Shown: positions 1 through 9,300 of the stretch, piece by piece
Position numbering within the stretch: the first letter of the stretch is position 1
Layout: every line of letters begins with the position of its first letter
Assembly (NCBI RefSeq): GCF_050947875.1
Contig: NC_134568.1
Coordinates: 208,546,845 to 208,610,844, forward strand
Source: Dermacentor variabilis
Lineage: Eukaryota > Arthropoda > Arachnida > Ixodida > Ixodidae
Reading direction: 5' to 3'
Length of the DNA: 64,000 bases
Program-made: the position numbers and the translations under genes
The notes under the pieces: generated by a model
Told to the model about the DNA's origin: nothing
Seen by the model: only the letters and a program-made list of their open reading frames with translations
The model's database searches: none

Positions 1-1028
1 GATTCAATAGAGATACCAGCAGTCATAGAGGCATTACGTAATCAAGGAGTTCAGACCGCTTACGTAAATATCCTGGAAAATATCTACAGAGATTCCACAG
101 CCACCTTAATTCTACCCAAGAAAAGTAGGAAGATACCTATAAAGAAAGGGTTCAGACAAGGAGACACAATCTCTCCTATGGTATTCACTGCGTGCTTGGA
201 AGAAATATTCAAGCTGTTAAACTGGGAAGGCTTAAGAGTAAGGATCGACGGCGAATACCTTAGCAACCTTCGGTTTGCCTATAACATTGTTCTATTCAGC
301 AACACTGCAGACGAGTTACAACAAATGATTGGGGACCTTAACAAAGAGAGTGTAAGAGCGGGGTTGAAGATTAATAGGCAGAAGACAAATATAATGATTA
401 ATAACCGGACAAAGGAACAAGAGTTCAGGATCGCAAGTCAGCCTCTAGAGTCTGTAAATGAATACGTTTACCTAGATCAATTAATCACAGGGAACCCTGA
501 TAATGATAAGGAAATTCACAGGAGAATAAAAATGGGTTGTGTCGCATACGCCAGACATTTTCAGCTCCTGACTGGAAGCTTACCATAATCATTGAAAAAA
601 AGGTGTATAATGAGCGCATCTTACCGGTGCTGCAATATGGGGCAGAGACTTGGAGATTGACAAAGAAGCTGGAGAACAAGTTAAGGACCGCACAATGAGC
701 GATGAAACGAAGAATGCTAGGCATAACCTTGAGAGACAGAAAGAGAGCGGTTTGGATCAGACAGCAAACGGGTATAGCCGATATTCTAACTGAGATTAAG
801 GGAAAAAAATGGCACTGGGCAGGTCATGTAATGCGCAGGTTAGATAACAGTTGGACCACTAGAGCTACAAAATGGGTGCCAAGAGAAGGGAAGCGCATTT
901 GAGGAAGGCAGAAGACAAGGTGGTGCGATGAAATTAGGAAATTCGCGCGTGCTAGTTGGAATCGGTTGGCGCATGACCGGAGTAATTGGAGATCGCAGGG
1001 AGAGGCCTTCGTCCTGCAGTGGACATAA
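1..1028 (+). pseudogene. RTE-type LINE, 3' part of ORF2 (RT and C-terminal region), decayed
   Basis: The frame is open from the window edge to a stop at 586-588. It contains a reverse-transcriptase palm: a KKGFRQGDTISP motif, then RFAYNIVLF at the place where RTE elements have an F/Y-ADD-IVLF box, so both catalytic aspartates are lost. A frame change near 590-605 leads into the C-terminal part (LQYGAETWRL, KWHWAGHVMRR, TRWCDEIRK, LHS-like WT end) that is characteristic of RTE-clade ORF2. Further stops occur near 696 and at 900-902 (CGA-to-TGA type). The true ORF2 end is the TAA at 1026-1028. The element runs off the window on the 5' side. It cannot encode an active enzyme. Confidence 0.8.
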
Positions 1029-1030
1029 AA

Positions 1031-1051
1031 TATGATGATGATGATGATGCT

Positions 1052-1134
<83 letters not shown>
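1031..1134 (+). repeat. (ATG)n/(ACG)n trinucleotide array, RTE 3' tail
   Basis: The array begins three bases after the RTE stop codon. It is ATG repeats, then GAC/ACG repeats, then ATG repeats to about 1134. RTE elements normally end in short tandem repeats, so this is best read as the expanded 3' tail of the LINE rather than an independent microsatellite. Confidence 0.8.
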
Positions 1135-1138
<4 letters not shown>

Positions 1139-1244
1139 GTGTGGTTTTTTGTACAGCCCAGCTAAAATCAAAGGCCATGGAGAGGATCGATCAACGGTCA
1201 TATACCAGAAGCGGAGCCTGTGACACTTCATAGTTACTGACACC

Positions 1245-2297
1245 TATGCATAAAGACATCTCACAAGCATCGTCTTCAGCAGGAGTTAAACGCTGTTATA
1301 GACTACGTAAAAAAGTGAGGCATGCTGATTTCTCACGCCAAGTCAGTGGTTCTGCCGCTCACAAGAAAGAAAGTGAAGAACTTAAATCCTTTCGAAGATG
1401 ACCAGAGGGAGGCATTGAAGTCGCACGCAAGCATCGTTTCCTTGGTTTGACTGTAGACTGCCAGCTTAGATGCACCCAACACGCACCAAACCAACGCAAC
1501 CATAAATGTTCTTCGCCGCATTGTGGGTGCGAAGTTGGATGGAATGTTTTCGTTACCACCCCACGATCACTGCGCCCTCACTAGTTCTTCGCAACATATC
1601 TCAGATTTCTCTTCACTGAGTTTAACTTCTAAAAGCACGCAGTCTGCACATGTGGGAATTGCAAAGCAAAATCAAGTTCACTGACAGTCGTGGAGACATG
1701 AGAACCCCCCCCCCCCCTCACTTTTGTGTGATGCAGAACGTGAAGACGTGTCATCAGCTTTTTCGACTAATGACCCAGCTCTCTTCACAGCGACTCGTTC
1801 CCGTAATGAGAGTCGTCCTAGAACACAGTTACAAGCTGTGTCCCAACAGTACACTTCCTAGGTCGACTTTCAACAGCTTCCTAAGTCGACTTTCTGACAT
1901 CTGGATTGGAACTATGCTTCCTGGCTTCTGGAACTGCCGACAACTGAAACACCAATAGATGGCCTTCGCAGTAAAAATGACGTACGAGCTGTTGCAATGA
2001 TGTATTTGGCTTCACGTCATCTGTTCGAAAGATATGAAGACTTCATTTATGTGTAAACTGCTGGCTATGGCGATACCACGGAAAGTTCAACATCAGTATT
2101 TGTGATTCCATAGTTACGCAAAGAATATGCGTGTCGGTTGGGGCATCCTTCGTCTTCAAAGTAATCAAACCTTGTATCAAAGCTTAAACCAAAGCTTGTA
2201 ATCAGAGCTGTCGCAGACGCAGAAGAAAATTGATCATCATCAGTGATTCTATGGCGGCTTTTACGTGCATTGAAATACCATTGAAATACCATTTGAG
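1245..2297 (+). pseudogene. I-clade-like LINE remnant: RT thumb plus RNase H domain
   Basis: Several frames carry fragments typical of an RNase H-bearing LINE ORF2. LNAVIDYVKK and HAKSVVLPLTRKK (about 1284-1370) and KHRFLGLTVDCQL (about 1430) belong to the RT thumb, followed by NATINVLRRIVGAK and LTSKSTQ. From about 1905 one frame reads SWLLELPTTETPIDGLRS, DVRAVAMMYLASRHLFERYE and then the decayed RNase H start TAGYGDTTESSTSVFVIP, where intact relatives have a YTDGS motif. Stops and frame changes are numerous. The 5' part of the element is absent; the region from 1135 to about 1245 shows no coding similarity. Confidence 0.65.
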
Positions 2298-2379
2298 TAT
2301 GAAAGTAGGAAATTACGTACGATACTTCTTTTTATGAGTTTTGAGTGTGCAGAACTGTACCTCAAGGGCGGCTTATTAG

Positions 2380-3270
2380 CTCTGGGCTCATATACCCAAC
2401 ACACGTATTCAGCTTTGAAATGCAAACGCAAGTCTAAAAACCTGATATTGCCCTGCGCAGGAAATTCAGCGGTGAACGTAAGTGGCCTATAATACTCATT
2501 GAATGAGGCAAGAATACTGTCAACAGCAGGGTTTGAACAGTCAAAACATCTAAGTCATGTGCTCACTTGCTGGATGAAGTGCCTTAGTAAGCAGGTGGCT
2601 CGTCTGGAAGTAGCGAACTATCCGAGACATATCATTATCTCGGTTGCTGAAGGCCTGCATCGTCGAAGGAATGCTAACTTCACGCATGAGCGATGAGCAG
2701 AGTGCGGACAACGAAAGAGAGAGGAAAGAAGAAAGGGACAAACGAAAGGTGGCTGTAATTCCCTACTTTCATAAGGTTTCCCTCAACCTAAAGAAGGTTG
2801 GGCAACGTTCTGGTGTAAACGTTGTTTTTACAGCACCTAACAAACTCTTGAGGTTGAGTGTGTTGAGCTGTCCCATGAGGAAACGAAAGCTTGGTTGCGC
2901 TACCGCGCACAAAGATCCTTTTGTTACATGCACTCGCAACGTGGTGTATAAGATTCCACTTTCGTGTGGGAAGTACTACGTGGGCCAGACGGGCAGATGT
3001 TTAAACGTGCGTCTGGCGGAGCATAGTAACAAAGTGGAGAGCATCGCAATAGATGGGCATCTGGCTGCCCATTGTAGAAAATGTGACGCGAAAGCACCAT
3101 ACTTCCCTCTCTTAAAACAAACTGTTGTTGTCTATTGCCACAGGAATAAGATTACGAGGGAAATTGTCAAAGCAGCTGAGATAGCCAGAGCAGGTGACGA
3201 TTGCGTTAGCACGCCGTCTATTCTTTTATCAAAGAAAGAGCTTGAATTTTTGGGCATAGTAGTCACATGA
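2380..3270 (+). pseudogene. Penelope-like element, linker and GIY-YIG endonuclease
   Basis: The frame starting near 2499 carries the PLE linker (SKQVARLEVANYPRHIIISV, AEGL). A frame change near 2690-2700 passes into the frame ending at 3270, which reads KVAVIPYFHKVSLNLKKVG, then CTRNVVYKIPLSCGKYYVGQ with TGRCLNVRLAEH: the two halves of a GIY-YIG nuclease motif (VYK...YYVG) with the following Arg and Glu-His. A Cys/His cluster (GHLAAHCRKC) and an ELEFLG tail follow. This RT-GIY-YIG arrangement is diagnostic of Penelope-like elements; the RT itself is missing (5' truncation) or unrecognisable upstream of 2380. The endonuclease half (2697-3270) is uninterrupted, but the frame break makes the copy inactive. 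Confidence 0.75.
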
Positions 3271-3600
3271 CTGCTTTTCCTCCTTCCCTTCGGAGAGAGA
3301 GAGAGAGAAGGGAAGAACGAAAGTCAAGGAGGTTAACCAGACTGAGTCCAGTTTGCTGCCCTACACGTGGGGAGGGGAATGGAGAGTGAAAGAGAGAGAG
3401 AGAGAAAACTTAGGTGTAGGATGTCTATAGTCAGGCACTCAAGTCTGTTGCCTTCAGGTAGTGAAATAGCGCTCGAACTGCTTCTGGCATCCATCATCCA
3501 GTCATCCAGTGTGTCTGTTGCAGTGGCGTCCCAGTGAGTATATATATGCTCACCAGCTGCAATAAATCAATTGTTGAAAGTTAGCGCTCGTCCCGTGTTC
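3271..3600 (+). other. PLE 3' untranslated region, GA-rich
   Basis: The stretch follows the PLE stop. It contains two GA runs (about 3293-3309 and 3390-3406) and an AATAAA at 3561-3566. It probably belongs to the PLE transcript, but its 3' boundary cannot be set from one copy. Confidence 0.35.
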
Positions 3601-3730
3601 CTGCTTGTCGCTGTGTCATTCTTGCGCTATGTATCCCAGTTTGTATGTTATATATGCAATTGACCCCCATCTTGAGAACCCTCAGCTTCCAAGACTCATC
3701 AACACCCTCAGCCTCGGAACTGCTTATAGA

Positions 3731-3830
3731 AAGCACTTTTTATTTCGAACTAAGCTTGTGTCCTCTCCAACATGTTCACGCGGCCACGACAAAGAGGGCG
3801 TATACCAGCTCGACTCTCCCAGACACATTA
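3731..3830. repeat. Dispersed repeat, copy A (partner at 12853-12960)
   Basis: About 100 bases align with 12853-12960; both contain TCTCCAACATGTTCA followed by CGGCCACGAC, with scattered differences on either side. Two copies 9 kb apart show an unclassified interspersed family. Neither copy holds a convincing reading frame. Confidence 0.5.
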
Positions 3831-4239
3831 CACATAGACAGTGGCTCGAACGAGAACTCCGTTTACTTCATTCACATTGAAACTTTTCACTGGCCAAAGT
3901 GTAAGGTCCATGGCCATCAAAACTACCGCTTTGCAAAGCGATGAAAGCACTTCAACGCTTCTTTTGTGACGAATGTGGACTCCACCATATCGTAGGTAAT
4001 TGTGTCTCATGCGTGTATCTGAAACTTGTGTACCCCAGACTTTCGCGGACTTTGTTTCAAAGAAAACCTTTCCAAGGAGACTTTCGCTGAGTGTCATTAC
4101 ATGTTCTGTTTTATTGAAGCATTGCCTGAAGAAAGAATCTGGCTTACTTATATGTTTTATTCTATGTTATTAACAAAGTGAAAAGAGTAGCCCAACAAAC
4201 AGCGACAACAACTTATCTGTTTATTTGTATTTCAATTAA
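3831..4239. other. No recognisable feature
   Basis: Ordinary mixed-composition sequence with short chance frames. I see no gene, RNA or repeat boundary. Confidence 0.4.
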
Positions 4240-4880
4240 AAAGAAAAGCTTGCAGTTCCGCCCGGAAGGCGAAGCATCGAATGCCATAGGAAATTAGTGG
4301 ACAGCTATGCAAAGGAAGGATGGCAGTTTTATCCGCCGTATAAATTTGTAAACATAAGCATATTAACTAAATTAACAAGCATGATGTCACGCGCACACAA
4401 GCAAGCATGAACACATCTTACTCGATGACCGGGGAAGCTCGCTGTCGAAACGCTGGAGTGAGGAAGCGCGGCAGCAGCAGCGAGTAAATAGACCTTCGTG
4501 CTGCGTCTCGCATCAACGTAAACTTAGCCGCGGAAACAGCGCGCAACGGACTCTGCCCCGTGGCAAATGGCTTTCAAGATACGGCGGCGCGCGCCCGCTT
4601 GGGGCGCCTGAAGTAGAACGCGCTCCCCACCCCCTTCCCTACTCTACCCCCGGAGCCTTGCGCGCGACGGAAGACGGCGCGCTTCCTCCCCGCCCTTGAG
4701 CGCGCGAGATTGAGCCGCGATCGCCGGCTCACCTCGCGCGCTTTCACTGTTACATGCAGCATACGGCGCGCGGCGACGATTTTATCGCCTTTGCACTTCA
4801 TGCGAAACTTAAGGGCGACGGTGACGCCGACCGCAGGAGTGTGCCGGGAGTGTTCATATAATTGCTATCGCAATAAAAAA
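4240..4880. repeat. GC-rich dispersed repeat, copy A (cousin at 47930-48700)
   Basis: The segment shares a scattered but ordered set of blocks with 47930-48700: an ATGAACA...CTCGATGACCG block, a CCTTCGTGCTGC block, a CCCCACCCC-rich middle, a GTGACG-CCGACG block, and an end reading ATTGCTATCGCAATAAA (second copy AATCGCTAACGCAATAAA). The conserved order and end suggest one non-autonomous repeat family. I see no coding sequence. Confidence 0.55.
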
Positions 4881-5123
4881 AAAAACGCTTCGAACCCGAA
4901 CAAACAGTGCCACAGACTTGAGCGAACGCAGTACTGGGAATTATGAAGTATTTTTAATAAATGTGGCAAATTTAATCTCCACTTTTAAAATAAAGTTGCA
5001 GTCAACTTTGAAAGAGTTTTGTTTAGTTGGTCATTCCGCGTGTTCTGGCGTACAGTGGTGGCAATGTATCTGAAATTCTACAAGTGGTTGCGTTGGATCG
5101 TGTGACTGCGGAAACAATATTAA

Positions 5124-5127
5124 GTGG
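5124..5127. repeat. Target-site duplication GTGG (left)
   Basis: GTGG immediately precedes the left LTR and is repeated at 11923-11926 immediately after the right LTR. It is five bases (AGTGG) if the shared A is counted. Confidence 0.8.
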
Positions 5128-5299
5128 TGTTTGGGTCCGACTGCTGGTACGATCTGTTGGGAACTCGGCGCTGACGCCCGTGGTTGTACCTGGGTCGCAA
5201 GCCCCAAGGGTAGCGTTGGCCTGGCGGCCTGGGGTACAACTGGAAGCATCCGAAGGTCCCGGCAAAGCATGAGTCGACTGGTAACAACGAAACAACTTG

Positions 5300-5305
5300 T
5301 TTATT
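5300..5305 (-). terminator. LTR polyadenylation signal (AATAAA)
   Basis: On the minus strand AATAAA lies about 115 bases after the TATA box and about 170 bases before the LTR end, as expected for the end of R in an LTR. The 5' LTR has the same hexamer at 11338-11343. Confidence 0.6.
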
Positions 5306-5415
5306 TTAACATCGCAAAGAGTTGGCGGTCAGGTTGACCGAAGTAGAGAGACGGGAGAGCACTTCACTCAACAGAAGAAATCGGAGCCCTCCTTTTGGCG
5401 TCCGGGGGCAGCTGT

Positions 5416-5422
5416 TTTTATA
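5416..5422 (-). promoter_or_regulatory. LTR TATA box
   Basis: TATAAAA on the minus strand within the LTR, with the 47-bp repeats upstream and AATAAA downstream. In the 3' LTR it would drive transcription into flanking DNA on the minus strand. Confidence 0.6.
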
Positions 5423-5597
5423 CTCTCGCAGTTGAGGGCAAGAAGGAACCCCTCAAAAGACGAGCACGTGAATGTACAATGGGCTAATGGTGACGCACAC
5501 TGTCGTAGCGATGCCGTAGCACCATGTCGAGCACGATCTCGTAGCACCCTGTCGTGGCGCTGCCGGTCGGACACAATGACTGTAATGAGAGGATGGT

Positions 5598-5738
5598 CCC
5601 TGCTTTGGCATCGCCTGTTTCGGGCATAATGACTGGAACGAGATCCCTGCTTTGGCATCGCCTGTTTCGGGCCCAATGACTGGAATGAGATCCCTGCTTT
5701 GGCATCGCCTGTTTCGGGCACAATGACTGGAATGCGAG
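5598..5738 (-). repeat. Three tandem 47-bp units in LTR U3
   Basis: Units begin CCCTGCTTTGGCATCGCC at 5598, 5645 and 5692 and differ at only a few positions. They sit upstream of the TATA box in element sense, where LTR enhancer repeats are usually found. The same array lies at 11636-11776. Confidence 0.85.
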
Positions 5739-6370
5739 GATGATCCCTAGGCGGTCGCATCGCCGCAGTCGCGCCTGGAAACACCTGGCGATGAGTGTTG
5801 CGGCGACGACGATCGGGCCAAAATGTCTGCCGCCCCCCCCGCAGTCGCGCCGGCAAAACCACGTGTCGCAGGCGAAACGCAACAGACCGCCCCGCCGGGG
5901 GAAGGAGATCCCGATGGACAGGGGACTGCATCCGCTGTCCGGAGGGATGTCGCTCGATGATGCTCATAACCGAAGTCGGGCGTCCCTCGACGTTTCTTGA
6001 GCGCAGCGCACAGAGAAGGCCTCGTTCTCTCGTTCAGGTTCGCACGGGACACTGCAAAGTGACTTCGGGAGAGTTCACATTTTTGTTCTCGTTCCCGGCA
6101 AGCGTTAGAACTACGCTGAAACTCAACCGCTCAGTCAGCAAGCACGGCACAACCCTCACTAAGCCCTGCCAGGCTCTTTCCCCTTTTTATACCACTGCCT
6201 AGTTCCTTACAGTAGTCTAGCATCACTCAGAACGCGTCCACAAATTGAAAAATTGCACTAGAAAGCATATCATCACTTTGAAACACTAAACAAAAGCAAT
6301 ATGTTAAAAAAAAATCCTGCCTCAGGAAGAAAAACATCAGTAACAAACAATTTTGAGGCTGATTCCTACG

Positions 6371-9300
6371 TTAGGGGCTTCGACTTAAGCCATCGGCGTT
6401 ACCGTTGAGACTCCCCTTTTTGTAACGCACCTCAAAGGAATATTGTTGTAAAGCGAGGCTCCAGCGCAGGAGGCGGCCATTTTTGGGAGAGATGGTCTGC
6501 AGCCATTGGAGAGGGCAGTGATCCGTCTCAATGATAAACCTCGAGCCGGCTAGATAGCATGACAATTTCTGAACGGCCCACACGAGACATGCACACTCTT
6601 TCTCGGTGGCGCTATACGCCTGCTCACGACTGGTCAGCTTACGACTAGCATACAGGACGGGGTGTTCTACTTCTCCATTTTCCCGTTGGCACAGTACAAC
6701 GCCCATGCCTCGCTCACTAGCATCGCACTGAACAATGAACCCTTTTGTATAGTCTGGCGATCGTAGCACAGGCTGGCTTGTTAGGGCACTCTTTAGGGCG
6801 CTAAAAGCTCTTTCCTTGGTCTCGTCCCAGACGACTGTTTGAGGCTCTGTCTTTCTTAGAGCATCCGTCAGGGGAGCCGCGATATCAGAGTACCTAGGGA
6901 TGTACCTCTGATAGTAGCCGGCGACACCCAAGAACGACCGAATATCGGTCTTGGTGCGCGGTTGCGGAAAGTCTCGCACAGCGGCCACTTTTATTTCAGA
7001 GGGGCGGCGACGACCCTGACCAATCACGTGACCGAGGTAGACAACCTCGGCCTGTGCTAACTGGCACTTAGGAGCCTTGACTGTCAAGCCTGCTTCGCGC
7101 AGGCGGGTTAGCACTGCCCGCAAGTGTGTCATATGCTCAGACCAGGATGCGGAGAATATCGCTACGTCGTCTAGATACGGTAAAGCGAATTCTTGCTGTC
7201 CCCGCAACACTTTATCCATGAGACTTGAAAAACAGTATGGCGCGTTCTTCAAACCAAAACTCAACACTTTAGGACGGAATGTTCCCATTGGTGAAATGAA
7301 CGCCGCATACCTACTAGCCTCTTCTGTAAGTGGAACCTGCCAATAACCCCTGACAAGATCTAGGGTGGAAATAAACTGAGCGCTACTAACTTTCTCAAGG
7401 CGCTCCTCGATGTTAGGGATCGGATAAATTTGGTCCTTAGTGATGGAATTAAGCCTGCGGTAGTCGACGCAAGGACGAGGTTCCTTGCCCGGTACCTCAA
7501 CTAAAATCAAAGGGGAGGTATAATCACTCTCACCTGCCTCAATAACACCGAGCTGTAGCATTTTCTTTACCTCAGCCTCCATAATATCGCTCTGGCGGGG
7601 TGACACCCGATACGCCTTGGATCGTACTGGCTCTGTGGAGGTAAGTTCTATATCATGAGTAAGTACAGAAGTCCTACCAGGCCTCTCAGAGAACAGACCT
7701 TGAAACTCTTGTAATAGCTGGTGTAGTTCGGTTTTCTGCTCGGGCGACAGCGGTGCTTTACTGATAAGGTCACTAATGACTTGACCGGTGTCTTCCCTGT
7801 TCGTCACTGAGCCTAGTCCCGGAAGCTCGACTGGAAGCTCTTCAGGAACGTTTATCATCATGCACACCACTGCTTCCCGTTGTCTATAAGGTTTGAGCAG
7901 ATTACAGTGGTAAACTTGCTGTGCTTTCCGCTTTCCTGGCAGACTTACCACGTAGTTAACGTCCGACAGTTTCTGAACAATTCGTGCTGGGCCCTCCCAC
8001 TGCACGTCTAGTTTGTTGTTTAGCGATGTGCGCAATATCATGACCTCATCGCCAACCTCAAAACGACGGGCCCTGGCTGTCCGATCATAATAAACCTTGG
8101 CCCTCTGCTGGGCCTTTGTCATTGCTTCACCTGACAACTCCTGTGCCCTTCTTAAGCGTTCGAGGAGCTTAAGTACGTACTCCACCACGACTGGGTCGTC
8201 GCCCCTACCTTCCCATGATTCTCGAAGCATGCGAAGCGGAGATCGAAGCGAGCGACCGTACACCAGTTCAGCTGGCGAAAACCCCGTAGCCGCATGCGGC
8301 GCGGTCCTTAAAGCAAACATCACCCCAGGCAGACACAGCTCCCAGTCAGTTTGATGTTCAAAACTCAAGGCTCTCAACACGCGCTTCATGACGGAGTGGA
8401 GCTTCTCAACGGAATTCGACTGTGGGTGGTACACTGAGCTGTGTAACAGCTTTACCCCACACCTTTCGAGAAAAGTTGTCGTCAAAGCGCTAGTAAACAC
8501 TGTGCCCTGATCTGATTGAATTTCTGCAGGAAAACCAACTCGCGCAAATATGGACAGTAGTGCATTGACTATCTCAACTGAGCTGAGTTCTTTAAGCGGC
8601 ACTGCTTCAGGGAACTTTGTCGCTGGGCAGATCACAGTCAAAATGTGTCTGTACCCCGTGGCTGTTACCGGCAGAGGTCCCACAGTATCAATAACGAGCC
8701 GTCTAAAAGGCTCCGTTATGATAGGTACCAATTTCAACGGCGCCCTTGATTTGTCCCCTGGTTTGCCCACCCGCTGACAAGTGTCACATGTCCTCACGAA
8801 ATGGTCTGCGTCCCGAAAACACCCTGGCCAATAGTACTCTTGCAAGAGACGGTCCTTAGTTTTCTTAACTCCTAGGTGTCCGGACCACGAACCCCCGTGT
8901 GACAAGCGCAACAGATCCTGACGATAGCATTGAGGCACGACCAGCTGATCGAACTCCACTCCTCTGCGGTCTAGATACTTCCGGTACAGGACTCCACCCC
9001 TTTCCACAAAACGCGCAGTTTTCCTGGCGATACCTTCTTTGACATTGCAGTGCACGTTTTCCAGGCTGCCATCCTTTTTTTGCTCGGCTATCAAAGCCGT
9101 CCGGCTGACTTTTAGCAACCTATCAAGTCCGTCTGACGTAGGCGCGATGAGCAAATCAGTAGATAGCTCTTCTAACTTTCCCGCGTCGGGCGTTTCCTCT
9201 CCAGTATCTGGCGCCTTTAACGTTACAGACTCTAGTTTATTCAGTTCGGGCGTGCTCGGCATATCCGCTTGCTGCGCCTCTGACCCTTTTTCGTTGTTTG

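Larger units (their letters stand above)
5128..5884 (-). repeat. 3' LTR of the Gmr1-like element
   Basis: 757 bp, matching 11166-11922 at a constant offset of 6038 bases. In element sense it begins TGTTGCG and ends CCCAAACA. It carries three tandem 47-bp units in U3, a TATA box and an AATAAA. Confidence 0.93.

Noticed and set aside
824..1243. Ser- and Ile-homopolymer frames on both strands
   Set aside because: They are translations of the trinucleotide array at the RTE tail.
5368..5967. 199-codon minus frame and its twin at 11406-12026
   Set aside because: Both lie within the LTRs and repeat the 47-bp units; they are not separate genes.
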